Below, in pieces: positions 20,255-28,755 of a DNA stretch of 56,706 bases (the first letter of the stretch is position 1; each line of letters begins with the position of its first letter). Origin of the DNA: Deltaproteobacteria bacterium (GTDB taxonomy: Bacteria; Myxococcota_A; UBA796; SXON01); the NCBI GenBank assembly GCA_947445035.1, contig CANFCK010000028.1, positions 1 to 56,706 of the forward strand, written 5' to 3'. Position numbers and translations under genes: made by a program. The notes under the pieces are model-generated. The model was not told the origin of the DNA, made no database searches, and saw nothing but the letters and a program-made list of their open reading frames with translations.

Positions 20255-20266
20255 TAAGCCCCGCGC
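20255..20266 (+). promoter_or_regulatory. -10-like box before a TTG start
   Basis: TAAGCC at 20255-20260 lies exactly 6 nt before TTG 20267, the same geometry as at many ATG starts here. It supports TTG as the real start of a leaderless transcript. Confidence 0.45.
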
Positions 20267-21781
20267 TTGCCGCCCCGCGCCGCCGTAGTCCGTGTCCTGG
20301 AGCACGCCGCCGCCTGGCTCGCGTTGGCGTGTGCGCTTCCGGTAGTCTGGGAGGTAGGGAGCGCCATCGCCGTACGCCTCTTCTTTCCAGGCGACATCGA
20401 GTGGATGGAGGGGGCCACGCTCGTATCGGCAATGCGCGCTCGCGACGGACTGTCGCTCTACGACGCGCCCGCGCCAGAGTACATCCCGTTCATCTACCCG
20501 CCGCTTTTCGCGTGGATCCTGGGCGGGCTCTCGCACCTTTTCCCCCTGGGGTACACCCTCGGCCGAACGGTCAGCATCGTCTGCACGCTCATTGCCTCTG
20601 CGGCGCTGGTCTTTGGGGCGCGGCGTGAGGGCGCAAGCTGGCCGTTCTCGCTTTCGCTGGTGGGCCTCTTCGCCGCGTGCTGGGACGATGGCGGCACCTT
20701 CTACGACCTCGTCCGCACCGACTCGCTTTCACTGGCGATCGTCAGCTGGGCGTTGGTGCTTTTGCCCGTGCCCGACCGGCGGGCGACGCTGGCGAGCGGC
20801 CTGCTCTTGGCTCTGGCGTTCACGGCGAAGCAGCACGTCGCGCTCCTCGGCATCCCGATGGTGCTGTGGATGTGGCAGGCGCGCGGGCGGGACGAAGCGC
20901 GGCGCTTCGTGCTCGCCAGCGTGCTCCCCGCGCTGGCCTTCGTCGGCGTGATGAGCGCGGCGACGGGCGGGCGCTTCTTCGCTTGGCTGGTGCTGGTTCC
21001 GTCCAAACACGGCATGGACGCCGATCGGTTTTTTCCAGGCGCCCAGCTGGAGATGTGGGGTTCGCTGCCGTTGACCACCACCGCGGCGCTGGTGCTGCCC
21101 TTCTGGTTCTGGAGGCGGCGGTATTGGGCGGGCATCGTGGCGATGATCTTCGTCATCGTGACCATCATGCGCGGGCACACCGGCGGCTTCCTCAACGTGC
21201 TGATTCCGAGTTTCTGGGTGCTCTCGCTGCTGCCCGCCATCGCCTCGCAAGCGGTGGGCACGCCGATGGCCAGGGTTGTAGGAGGAGTTTTGGTGGCCAT
21301 CCAACTTCTGGGATGGCAGTTGGACGCGGGCAAGCTCCTCAAGCGGCTTCGCGCTTCGCAGCCGCCGAGCGCCGCGTGGAACGACTCACAGATCCGGCTC
21401 AGCCGCTACATCCCGACGGAGCTCAGCTTCGACCAGGCGAAGGGCGTGGTGGAGTCGATCCGCGCGCTCGAAGGCCGGGTGCTCATCCCGCACGCGCCCT
21501 GGTACGCGGTGATGGCAGGAAAGGAGCCTTCCTTCGCGCTCATCTGCTTATGGGACATCGACTACAAAGGCGGCCATTACCGGCCGGACGTGCAGTCGAT
21601 CGACGCGGCGATCGCCTCGGAGTTCGACGTCGCGGTGCTCCCGTCGGACTCGATGGGACACGGCTTCAAGAAGCACTACCGACTGGACGCGGCCACGCGC
21701 CTGGCCGGGCCGTCCACGCTGACCGGGTGGCAGGTGAAGCTGCGGGGCGTGTACCGGCGAGTGGGCGATCCGGTAGACTAA
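20267..21781 (+). CDS. integral membrane glycosyltransferase-like protein
   Basis: The product is 504 aa from TTG 20267. It has about 10 hydrophobic segments. The first luminal loop contains an acidic pattern (FPGDIEWMEGATL) and FIYPPLFAWILGGLSHLFP, typical of GT-C (GT39/GT87-like) enzymes that use polyprenyl-phosphate sugars. Later features include TAKQHVALLGIPMVLW and a soluble C-terminal domain from about 380. The acceptor and donor are unknown. Its TAA stop overlaps the stop of the convergent peroxiredoxin gene (shared CTAA). Confidence 0.82.
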   Translation: MPPRAAVVRVLEHAAAWLALACALPVVWEVGSAIAVRLFFPGDIEWMEGATLVSAMRARDGLSLYDAPAPEYIPFIYPPLFAWILGGLSHLFPLGYTLGRTVSIVCTLIASAALVFGARREGASWPFSLSLVGLFAACWDDGGTFYDLVRTDSLSLAIVSWALVLLPVPDRRATLASGLLLALAFTAKQHVALLGIPMVLWMWQARGRDEARRFVLASVLPALAFVGVMSAATGGRFFAWLVLVPSKHGMDADRFFPGAQLEMWGSLPLTTTAALVLPFWFWRRRYWAGIVAMIFVIVTIMRGHTGGFLNVLIPSFWVLSLLPAIASQAVGTPMARVVGGVLVAIQLLGWQLDAGKLLKRLRASQPPSAAWNDSQIRLSRYIPTELSFDQAKGVVESIRALEGRVLIPHAPWYAVMAGKEPSFALICLWDIDYKGGHYRPDVQSIDAAIASEFDVAVLPSDSMGHGFKKHYRLDAATRLAGPSTLTGWQVKLRGVYRRVGDPVD

Positions 21782-22383
21782 TCGCCGAAGATGGTCTGGC
21801 AGTCTTCGAGCACTTGCGCGGGGTGTGTGCCGACCGAGACCCGCTCGTACTCTACGAGCAGCACGCCCTCGGCGTCCAAGAGCATGGTGAGCCGGTCGGC
21901 CCAGGGCGCGGATTCATCGGCGGCGGCGCCGTAGGTGATGGCGAGGGTTTTGTCCTCGTCGGTCCAGAGATCGAACAAGTAGCCCTGCTCTTCCGCCCAG
22001 CTTTGGTTGGCGGTCGGCTTGTCGAAGCTGACGCCCACGATTGAGATCCCCAGCGCGTCGAATTCTGCTTGTTGGTCGCGGTACCCGCAACCCTCGGTCG
22101 TTCACCCAGAGGTCCCGGCGGCTGGGTAGAACCAGACCACGGTCGGATGACCGATCAGGTCGACGCGGCTGCGATCGCTTCTATCGCGGTTGGTGGCGAC
22201 AAACTCCGGGGCGGCGGTGCGATCCGTTGCCCACTCGCCGTTGAGCTCCTTGGCGGTGTCGACCGGCGTGCCGTCGCCGGAGTCGTCCGAGTCGGCGGCG
22301 GAGCCCGAGTCGGCGGTCACGCCGGAGTCGTGGCTGGGATCGGGCGCGCCAGACGTACACGCGAGCAGGGTAAGGAGGGTCAT
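21778..22383 (-). CDS. selenocysteine-containing Bcp-type peroxiredoxin lipoprotein
   Basis: This gene appears as two open pieces separated by an in-frame TGA at 22104-22102. Read through, it gives 201 aa: a lipobox leader (MTLLTLLA-C9), an Asp/Ser/Thr-rich tether to about 45, and a thioredoxin-fold peroxiredoxin. The TGA (codon 94) stands where Bcp/AhpC-TSA proteins have the peroxidatic Cys: HPTVVWFYPAAGTSG, then Sec94, then TTEGC (Cys99), then GYRDQQAEFDALG. Sec-x4-Cys matches the Cys-x4-Cys spacing of Bcp. The frame and family similarity continue unbroken downstream (IVGVSFDKPTANQSWAEEQG). A SECIS-like hairpin follows the TGA. The inferred role is reduction of peroxides at the cell envelope. 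TACCCA lies 6 nt before ATG 22383. Confidence 0.88.
22074..22092 (-). promoter_or_regulatory. bacterial SECIS-like hairpin
   Basis: On the minus strand the RNA starts 9 nt after the UGA: GGUUGCG, loop GGUAC, CGCGACC. It forms a 7-bp stem with one U-G pair, and the loop begins GGU. E. coli fdhF has the same outer GGU/ACC pairs, a U at the same place, GCA/UGC and a GGUC loop. The loop starts 16 nt from the UGA, at the short end of known bacterial SECIS spacing. It should recruit SelB with Sec-tRNA. Confidence 0.8.
22102..22104 (-). other. TGA recoded as selenocysteine (codon 94)
   Basis: The TGA is in frame between two halves of one peroxiredoxin and replaces the active-site Cys codon, with no indel needed. 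One base change from TGC or TGT would also create it, but the hairpin immediately downstream favours recoding over a null mutation. Confidence 0.85.
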
Positions 22384-22389
22384 GCCGAG

Positions 22390-22395
22390 TGGGTA
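22390..22395 (-). promoter_or_regulatory. -10-like box of the selenoprotein gene
   Basis: TACCCA (minus strand) sits exactly 6 nt before ATG 22383. No ribosome-binding site is seen, so the message may be leaderless. Confidence 0.4.
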
Positions 22396-22495
22396 GCCGG
22401 GCGCGGCGGGGGGTGCCACCTGGAGTCGCTGACGGCCGACTCCCGACGGCTGGCGCCTCCCCGCGCACCGACCGGCATTGAGGTTAGCCCACCAC

Positions 22496-23833
22496 GTGAC
22501 CGAACCCGTCCGCGATCCGGCCATCCTTGAGGCGTACCTCAGCGATGCCAGCAACCTGCGCGGCCACGCGGAGCTGCTTTTCCGCCCGCGCGCCGCCGAC
22601 GAGGTCGCAGAGGTCCTGCGCTGGTGCCAGGCGCGCGCGATGCCGGTGACCGTCGTCGCCCGCCGCACGTCCACCACCGGCGCGCCCGTTCCCCAGGGCG
22701 GCGCCATCCTGTCCACCGAACACCTCAACCGCATGCACAGCCTCCACGACGTCGATGGTGGCGTGCTCCTGGGGGAGTATCAGGCGGCAGTCGAGGCGGC
22801 GGGCCAGTTCTTCCCCCCTGACCCTACGTCGCGACACGAGTGCTCGGTAGGCGGCGCCATCGCCTGCAACGCAAGCGGGTCGCGCTCCTTCAAATACGGA
22901 CCGATGCGCCCGTGGGTGGAGTCGGTCGAGGTTGTCCTCGCCGATGGCACCCAGCTGACGGCGGACCGTTCGACGCCGCTGCCCTGGCCGGTGCCCCGAT
23001 GGGTCGAGCCGAAGGTCAAGACGGCCGCGGGTCTGTACCCCGCGACAAACCTGCTCGATCTGCTGATCGGCTCCGAAGGCATCTTGGGGGTCGTCACCCG
23101 CGCCCACCTGCGGCTGATTCCCAAGCCAGCGGCCGTCCTGGCGATGCTGGTCTTCCTGCCGACGCGTGAAAGCCTCTTGGCGTTCCTTCCCCGCGCCCGC
23201 GCGCTGGCTCCCCGGGCGATCGAGAGCTTCGACCGCAAGGCCCTCGACCTCATCCGCGGCCGGCTCCCCGAGGTGCCTGAGGCCGACTGCGCCATCCTCA
23301 TCGAGGTCGAGCACGACGGCGAGCCGCCGCTGGACCCGTGGTTCGAGCTTCTGGGCGACGTCGACGCGCTCCTGGACCACTCCATCGTCGCAACCGCTGA
23401 ACCACAGCTTGCGCGCTTGCACGCCGTCCGCCACGCGCTTCCAGCCACGGTCAACGAGCTGATCGCCCATCATCGTGTCCAGAAGGTGGGCACCGACTTC
23501 TCGGTCCCGGCGGACCGCCTCGGAGAGCTGCTGGCGCTCTACGATGCGGTCCCCATGGCGTCGGTCTGCTTCGGCCACATCGGCGACAGCCATTTGCACC
23601 TGAACCTGTTGCCGCGTGACGACGCCGAGCTGGCGCGGGCCCGCGAGCTGTACATGGAGTTGGCCACGGCCGCGGTGGCGATGGGCGGCAGCGTCAGCGG
23701 TGAGCACGGCATCGGCAGGTTGAAGAAGGCGCACCTCTCCCTGATGGTGCCGCCGGCGGTAATCGACGGGTGGAAGGCACTCAAGGCCGAGGTCGATCCG
23801 GCGGGGATCCTGGGGCGGGGGGTGATGTTTTGA
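22496..23833 (+). CDS. FAD-binding oxidase (GlcD / D-lactate dehydrogenase type)
   Basis: The product is 445 aa from GTG 22496; a TTG at 22478 would add six residues. A TA dinucleotide 9 nt upstream of the GTG agrees with the window's start pattern. The PCMH-type FAD domain shows TSTTGAPVPQGGAILSTE, HECSVGGAIACNASGSRSFK and GSEGILGVVTRAHLRLI. The C-terminal cap ends with CFGHIGDSHLHLNLLPRDD and SVSGEHGIGRLK, typical of GlcD/Dld enzymes. It should oxidise a 2-hydroxy acid. The exact substrate is not readable. It starts a plus-strand unit with coupled TTGA junctions. Confidence 0.93.
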   Translation: MTEPVRDPAILEAYLSDASNLRGHAELLFRPRAADEVAEVLRWCQARAMPVTVVARRTSTTGAPVPQGGAILSTEHLNRMHSLHDVDGGVLLGEYQAAVEAAGQFFPPDPTSRHECSVGGAIACNASGSRSFKYGPMRPWVESVEVVLADGTQLTADRSTPLPWPVPRWVEPKVKTAAGLYPATNLLDLLIGSEGILGVVTRAHLRLIPKPAAVLAMLVFLPTRESLLAFLPRARALAPRAIESFDRKALDLIRGRLPEVPEADCAILIEVEHDGEPPLDPWFELLGDVDALLDHSIVATAEPQLARLHAVRHALPATVNELIAHHRVQKVGTDFSVPADRLGELLALYDAVPMASVCFGHIGDSHLHLNLLPRDDAELARARELYMELATAAVAMGGSVSGEHGIGRLKKAHLSLMVPPAVIDGWKALKAEVDPAGILGRGVMF

Positions 23834-24435
23834 TCCTGACGGACCCCACCTTGGGCGCGGCGGTGAGCGACGCGGTGCGGGAAGCCGAGGCGCGTACGTC
23901 CGCGGAGCTCGTCGTCGTCATTTCCGGGCGGTCGGGAAGCTACCGAGACCTCGTGCTGAGCGCGGCGATGGGTGGAGGTTTCTTCGCACTTTGCTTTCTG
24001 GCCTGGTCCCCGGTCGTGTTCTGGGGGTCGCTCTTCCCGCTGTGGACGGCGGTGGCGACGGCGCTTTCGGCGCTGGTGGCGTCGAGTTCGCCGCCCCTTT
24101 TGCGGGCGCTCGCCGGGCGCACCCGCCGTGAGCGACAGGTCCGCGAGGCCGCTGCCGCCGCGTTCTCAGCCGAAGCGGTGTACGCAACGCGCGGCCGTAC
24201 GGGTGTCTTGGTCTACGTCAGTGTCCTGGAATGCCGCGTGGAGCTGGTCGCGGACCAGGGGGTGAACCGCATCCTGTCGGTCGCGGAGCTGGAGGAGCTG
24301 CGCCCTGGCTGCGGCACCGTTTTGGAGCTGGTCGCCGGTCTCGCCAAGCTCGGAGCCCGACTCGCAGTGGCCTTGCCGGCCGAGGCCGGTGGCAATCCGG
24401 ACGAGGCGGACGACGCGCCGCGGATGCGCGGTTGA
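23830..24435 (+). CDS. TPM-domain membrane protein
   Basis: The product is 201 aa from TTG 23830, which overlaps the oxidase stop as TTGA. The start ILTDPTLGAAVSDAVREAEA followed by SAELVVVISGRSGSYRDLVL fits the TPM domain. Two hydrophobic helices (about 45-80) follow, then RRERQVREAAAAAFSAEAVY and VLVYVSVLECRVELVADQGV, which is the typical C-terminal TPM pattern. TPM proteins occur in membrane-protein quality control and often accompany glycine-rich secreted proteins, as here. The next gene starts in a second TTGA overlap. Confidence 0.85.
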   Translation: MILTDPTLGAAVSDAVREAEARTSAELVVVISGRSGSYRDLVLSAAMGGGFFALCFLAWSPVVFWGSLFPLWTAVATALSALVASSSPPLLRALAGRTRRERQVREAAAAAFSAEAVYATRGRTGVLVYVSVLECRVELVADQGVNRILSVAELEELRPGCGTVLELVAGLAKLGARLAVALPAEAGGNPDEADDAPRMRG

Positions 24436-25874
24436 TCTGGCTCCTGCTTTTGGCCAGCCAGGCCCTGGGGCGGGCTGGGGGCGGCGACTCGTTTGGAGGC
24501 GGCGGAGGCGGCGACTACGGAGGGGGCGGCGGAGGCGGCGGGGGCAGCTTCGGTGGCGACGCCCTCGGCGACCTGCTTGTCTTCCTGCTCTTCGAGTACC
24601 CCCTCGTCGGCGTCCCGCTGCTTGTGGTCTTCATGGGCGGGTTTTTGTACCTCAAGTCTCAGAGGGTGGTCGAGAGCCACCAGATCTATCGGGTCGGACA
24701 CCCCCTCCCGCCGGAGCCTCCCCGGGGAGGGCCCGAACTCGCGCTTTTGGTGCGCCGCGATCCTGGCTTTTCCGAGGTCCTTTTCCTCGATTTCGCCCGG
24801 CTGGTCTACACCCGCGCCCAGGAGGAACGAGGAGGCGACCGGCTGCACGTTCTGGAGGCGGTGCTGTCCGAGGAGGCGCTGCGCGCGCTGAGGGTCCGCA
24901 ACGCGCAGGCGGTCGACAAGGTGATCGTCGGCTCGGCCCGACTGAGCGGGCTGCGGGTCGGCCAGCGCTACGCCGAGTTGGATGTGGCGTTCGTGGCCAA
25001 CCTCACCGAGGACGGCGTGCACCGCTACCTCGAGGAGCGTTGGACCTTCCGTCGTGAGGCGGACACCCGTTCGCCGGGGCCGACGGGCGTCCACGAGCTG
25101 CGGTGCCCCCGCTGCGGAAGCGCCCTCCAGACCCGAGTGGACGGCAGCTGCGTCAGCTGCAACGTGCCGCTCACCAACGCCACCTTGCTTTGGCAAGTGA
25201 AAGACGTCGCGGTCGGGGCTTCGAGGGTTGTTGACCCGGTCGAGTTGAGCCTCGGCGGCGGCGTGGAGGTGGGCACCCGGATGCCCACGGTGCTCGCGCC
25301 GAACCTCGCGGCCTCCCTTCGCGCCCTGGGTGCTCGCCACCCCGAATTCGCCGTGGACGCCTTCCGTCGCCGGGTCGCCGAGACGTTCTTGCTCATCCAG
25401 AAGGCTTGGTCAGAGCTGCGGCCCACGGATGTCCGCGCGCTCGAGACCGACGCGATCTACACCAGCCACCGCTACTGGATCGCACGGTACCGCGAGGGGG
25501 GCCTGCGCAACGGGAGTGGCGACGTCAACGTGCTGTCCGTGGAGCTGGTGCGCGTCCAGATGGACGCGTACGTCACCGCGATCACCGTGCGCATCCAGGC
25601 GAGCATGCTCGACTGGACCGAGGACCGGACCGGCGCGGTGGTTGGCGGCAGCCGCACCGAAGCGAGGCAGTTCTCGGAGTACTGGACCTTCGTTCGCAGC
25701 GCTGGCGCCTCGCTCACAGGGCGACCGGACCTCAGGAGCTGCCCCAGCTGCGGCGCGCCGCTCGACAAGCTCGGCGAGACCGGCGTGTGTGGCCATTGCG
25801 AGGCCACGATCACTACCGGAGACTACGACTGGGTGCTGGCCGCGATCGATCAGGACGAGGTCTACGGGCGCTGA
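24432..25874 (+). CDS. double Tim44-like protein with two zinc ribbons
   Basis: The product is 480 aa from TTG 24432. A signal-like helix (MIWLLLLASQALG) precedes a Gly-rich linker (about 18-40) and one transmembrane segment (LVGVPLLVVFMGGFLYL). Two Tim44-like lipid-associated modules follow, at about 95-220 and 300-430. Each is followed by a four-Cys zinc ribbon, at Cys225/228/240/243 and Cys437/440/453/456. The second module has the segment ETFLLIQKAWSELRPTDVR. The duplication of module plus ribbon in one chain is notable. It may tether to the inner membrane with TPM-protein partners. Confidence 0.85.
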   Translation: MIWLLLLASQALGRAGGGDSFGGGGGGDYGGGGGGGGGSFGGDALGDLLVFLLFEYPLVGVPLLVVFMGGFLYLKSQRVVESHQIYRVGHPLPPEPPRGGPELALLVRRDPGFSEVLFLDFARLVYTRAQEERGGDRLHVLEAVLSEEALRALRVRNAQAVDKVIVGSARLSGLRVGQRYAELDVAFVANLTEDGVHRYLEERWTFRREADTRSPGPTGVHELRCPRCGSALQTRVDGSCVSCNVPLTNATLLWQVKDVAVGASRVVDPVELSLGGGVEVGTRMPTVLAPNLAASLRALGARHPEFAVDAFRRRVAETFLLIQKAWSELRPTDVRALETDAIYTSHRYWIARYREGGLRNGSGDVNVLSVELVRVQMDAYVTAITVRIQASMLDWTEDRTGAVVGGSRTEARQFSEYWTFVRSAGASLTGRPDLRSCPSCGAPLDKLGETGVCGHCEATITTGDYDWVLAAIDQDEVYGR

Positions 25875-25951
25875 CGGCTGCGGTGCCCGGCCTCCTGCCA
25901 CGGGCAGAACAGCGCGCGAAAACGATCGGTTCTCGGTTAGCATAGGAGCCG

Positions 25952-27253
25952 ATGGTGCTGGTCCTTGTCGCCCGCTTGGCGTTTGCCGAAGAACCGGCCG
26001 ACACGGACACCGGCGACGCCGCAGACACGCCCGAGGCGGCACCGGCGCCCCCGCCCCCGCCCCCGCCCGCGCCCGCGCCCCCGGCGGCACGGCCGGTCTT
26101 CGACGTCGTGGTGGTCAAAAAGGGCGCGCCGGGGGGAAACATCACGCCGGTCGCCACCACGCCCGCGGCGGCGCCGCCCATCGCCACGACACCGGGCGCA
26201 TCCACCGCACCCACGCCACCGGCAGCGGTCCCCCCGCCAGCCCCCGAGAAGGCGGGCGCGCCTGTCTTCGACGTCACCGTCGTGAGGCAGGTCCCGACCA
26301 CGCCCGCGTCCGCCGCTGCGCCCGCCGGCCCGCCGGCCCCTCTTGCACCGGCTCCACAGACCCCGGTGGTGCCCGCGCCCGGCGGCGACATCACCCCCCC
26401 GCGGGCGCCACCGGACGTGGCGATCCCCCCCCCGCCGAAAGAAGCGCCCGCGGGAGTGCCATCGGTGTCGATCCCCCCTCCCGCCCCGCCGCCACCACCA
26501 CCCCTCGCGCTTGGCGTTGGCCTCCGTGTCGAGGGGGACCCCGCCGGGCGCTGGCGGGTATACGACGCTGCCGATCATCGCTACACCAGCGTACAGTTCG
26601 CCAGGCTCGTCGCCGACAAAGACATGTTGCGCCGGCTCGACAACGAGCGTGAGTTCGGCAAGATCGGACAGGCGGCGGTGGGGGTCGGCGGCGGGGCGCT
26701 TTTGGTTGCGGGACTTCTGGTGGTCCTCGGCGAAGGCGGGGTGCCCAACATCGACGACTACTCGGTCGTTCCCGCCGACTACCCCTCCGAGGCGTCGTAC
26801 GAGGCGGCGGCCAGCTTCGAACAGGGTCAGTACGCCAAGGCGGTCGCCAGTTGGCAGTCCCAGCGCCTTGGGACGACCCTGTTCCTGATCGGGAGCGGGG
26901 GGGTGGCGCTGGCGGCTGCGCCGTTCATTGGTCGCGACAGTGAAATGCGGGAAGAGCGTCCCCATCTGGTCTACCGACACGCCCGCGCTGCCGAGCTGGT
27001 AGCGGCCTACAACACCGCGCACATCCCTCCCGTCGTCGCGACGCCGACAGACCCGTCACCCTCGAAGCCGCTCGACATCGACGACGATCCACCGGCGCCC
27101 TCGCCACCCTCGCCGCCCGCCGACCCGCGTGTGCCCGACCGCAACGACGGCGTCCCTGACGAGAGCACCTTCGACGACTTCCGCCCACCCTCCGGCATCC
27201 ACCTGCGTCCGCTCTTGGGTCCCGCCTGGGTCGGCGTTACGGGGCGCTTCTAG
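25952..27253 (+). CDS. proline-rich envelope protein
   Basis: The product is 433 aa. A short signal peptide (MVLVLVARLAFAEEP) is followed by about 160 residues of Pro/Ala-rich low complexity, inside which PVFDVVVVKKG and PVFDVTVVRQV form an internal repeat. From about 185 it becomes globular (RWRVYDAADHRYTSVQFARL), with two hydrophobic segments (VGVGGGALLVAGLLVVLG and FLIGSGGVALAAAPFIG) and a second Pro-rich stretch near 365-400. It probably spans the periplasm. AGGAG is only 3 nt before the ATG, so the in-frame GTG 25955 is an alternative start. The stop TAG overlaps the next GTG. Confidence 0.78.
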   Translation: MVLVLVARLAFAEEPADTDTGDAADTPEAAPAPPPPPPPAPAPPAARPVFDVVVVKKGAPGGNITPVATTPAAAPPIATTPGASTAPTPPAAVPPPAPEKAGAPVFDVTVVRQVPTTPASAAAPAGPPAPLAPAPQTPVVPAPGGDITPPRAPPDVAIPPPPKEAPAGVPSVSIPPPAPPPPPPLALGVGLRVEGDPAGRWRVYDAADHRYTSVQFARLVADKDMLRRLDNEREFGKIGQAAVGVGGGALLVAGLLVVLGEGGVPNIDDYSVVPADYPSEASYEAAASFEQGQYAKAVASWQSQRLGTTLFLIGSGGVALAAAPFIGRDSEMREERPHLVYRHARAAELVAAYNTAHIPPVVATPTDPSPSKPLDIDDDPPAPSPPSPPADPRVPDRNDGVPDESTFDDFRPPSGIHLRPLLGPAWVGVTGRF

Positions 27254-28755
27254 TGCCCGGTTTCTCCGCCGATATCGAGCTGGTCCGTCCCGCGTTCACC
27301 CCGGGGGACACGCCGGGAGTCGACGCCCCCCGCCTCGGAGTGCCCGGCACGGTCACGGTCGGCTCGCTCTTGCAGTACGAACAGTCGCCGCTGGTGCTGT
27401 ACCGCTACGGCGACGAAGACGGCACCGTCATCGAGGGCCGCGCGGGGCTGACCTTGGGCGCGAGCCTCGACTTCAGCAAACGTTTCGGGGCGCGGCTCAC
27501 CATTCCTCTGGCCTACGACGTGCCCGGGAACCAGCCCGACTACGAGGGCACGGCCTTTGGGGCGGGGGACATGGGCGTCGGCCTGCGCGCCCACATCTGG
27601 CACTGGGGCCCGCTGGACCTCGGCGCGCACGCGGATCTACTCGTTCCCGTCGGCACGACAGAGGCGTGGAAGGGCGAAGGCATGGTCCGTGGGCTGCCGG
27701 GCCTTTTGGTGGCGGCGCGGGTCGGTCCGCTTTCGGTGCGCTCCGACACGGCGTTCATGTTGCGGCCTCCGGTCGAGACGGGGGCGGACTTCACGCTCGG
27801 CTCGGAGTTGGTCCAGAACGCGGCGTTGGTTGCCGACGTGTGGACCGACCACCTGGCCATCCACACCAGCGTCACGTCGCGTGTCGGGCTCGCCACCCTC
27901 ACCGCGGGCGGCGCCGAAAACGTCGCCGAGCTGCTGGTCGGCGCGCAGGTGCAGCCGGCGAGGGACTGGACGGTCGATGTCGGCGTGGGGCGCGGGCTTA
28001 CCGAGGGGTACGGCACCACCCGGTACCGCGTGTTTGCCGGGGTCACGTGGTCTCGCGCGCCCCGGCCGCCCAAGCCAGCGCCGGTCGTCGCCAGGTACGA
28101 GTTGCCGGCCGATTCTGTGCCTGACGAGCTCATCATCGAGCAGATCGCCAAGCCGAAGAAGGTCGAGTGGCGCGCGACCGAGCTGGCGCGGGTGGAACAG
28201 GACCAGATCGTCATCCGCGACCCCATCCAGTTCGAGTTCGCCAAGGACGTGATCCTGCCGATTTCGGCGCCGACCTTGTCGTTCATGGGCAAGCTCCTTG
28301 AAAAGCACCCGGAGATCGTCCACCTGGTCATCGAGGGCCACGCCAGCGAAGAGGGCAGCTTCTACTACAACTACGACCTGGCAAAGAAGCGCGCAGACGC
28401 CATCTGGCGGGCGCTCATCGAGGCCGGTGTCTCTCCCACCCGCATCTCGACCCGATCGATGGGCGAGGTCGAGCCGCGCAACGAAGCCGTGGACGAGGCC
28501 TCGCTCGCGGAAAACCGGCGGGTCATCTTCCACATCGTCAAACGTTTGGCGCCAGGCGAGCAGCCCCCGCCCTACAAGCTCGAGATCAAGAAGCCCTGGA
28601 CGGGCGAGCCGGCCACGCTCCCCGTGCCGCCGCCGCCGCCGCCCCCTCCCGTCCCGCTTGGTCCCGACGGCAAGCCCCTCCCCGCGACCCCGCCCGTTGA
28701 GCCGGGTGCCCTGCCGGACGAGCGCACCTTCGATGACGATGAGGATGCGCCATGA
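27253..28755 (+). CDS. OmpA-family protein with N-terminal beta-barrel
   Basis: The product is 500 aa from GTG 27253 (TAGTG overlap). Residues about 30-265 alternate like an outer-membrane barrel (VIEGRAGLTLGASLDFSK, GVGLRAHIWHWG, RYRVFAGVTWS). The C-terminal OmpA domain spans about 315-425: QFEFAKDVILPISAPTL, HLVIEGHASEEGSFYYNYDL, KKRADAIWRALIEAGV and ENRRVIFHI. It would bind peptidoglycan. The tail is Pro-rich. No signal peptide is present, and an in-frame TGA at 27157 with no usable start codon after it excludes an upstream extension, which is odd for an exported protein. Confidence 0.9.
   Translation: MPGFSADIELVRPAFTPGDTPGVDAPRLGVPGTVTVGSLLQYEQSPLVLYRYGDEDGTVIEGRAGLTLGASLDFSKRFGARLTIPLAYDVPGNQPDYEGTAFGAGDMGVGLRAHIWHWGPLDLGAHADLLVPVGTTEAWKGEGMVRGLPGLLVAARVGPLSVRSDTAFMLRPPVETGADFTLGSELVQNAALVADVWTDHLAIHTSVTSRVGLATLTAGGAENVAELLVGAQVQPARDWTVDVGVGRGLTEGYGTTRYRVFAGVTWSRAPRPPKPAPVVARYELPADSVPDELIIEQIAKPKKVEWRATELARVEQDQIVIRDPIQFEFAKDVILPISAPTLSFMGKLLEKHPEIVHLVIEGHASEEGSFYYNYDLAKKRADAIWRALIEAGVSPTRISTRSMGEVEPRNEAVDEASLAENRRVIFHIVKRLAPGEQPPPYKLEIKKPWTGEPATLPVPPPPPPPPVPLGPDGKPLPATPPVEPGALPDERTFDDDEDAP

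Noticed and set aside
21778..22383. Two separate genes or a nonsense-mutated pseudogene
   Set aside because: The halves are in one frame, the stop is TGA exactly at the catalytic Cys, and a SECIS-like hairpin follows; the rest of the protein shows no decay.
26040..26510. Simple C-rich repeat element
   Set aside because: It is the coding sequence of the Pro/Ala-rich linker and keeps the reading frame.
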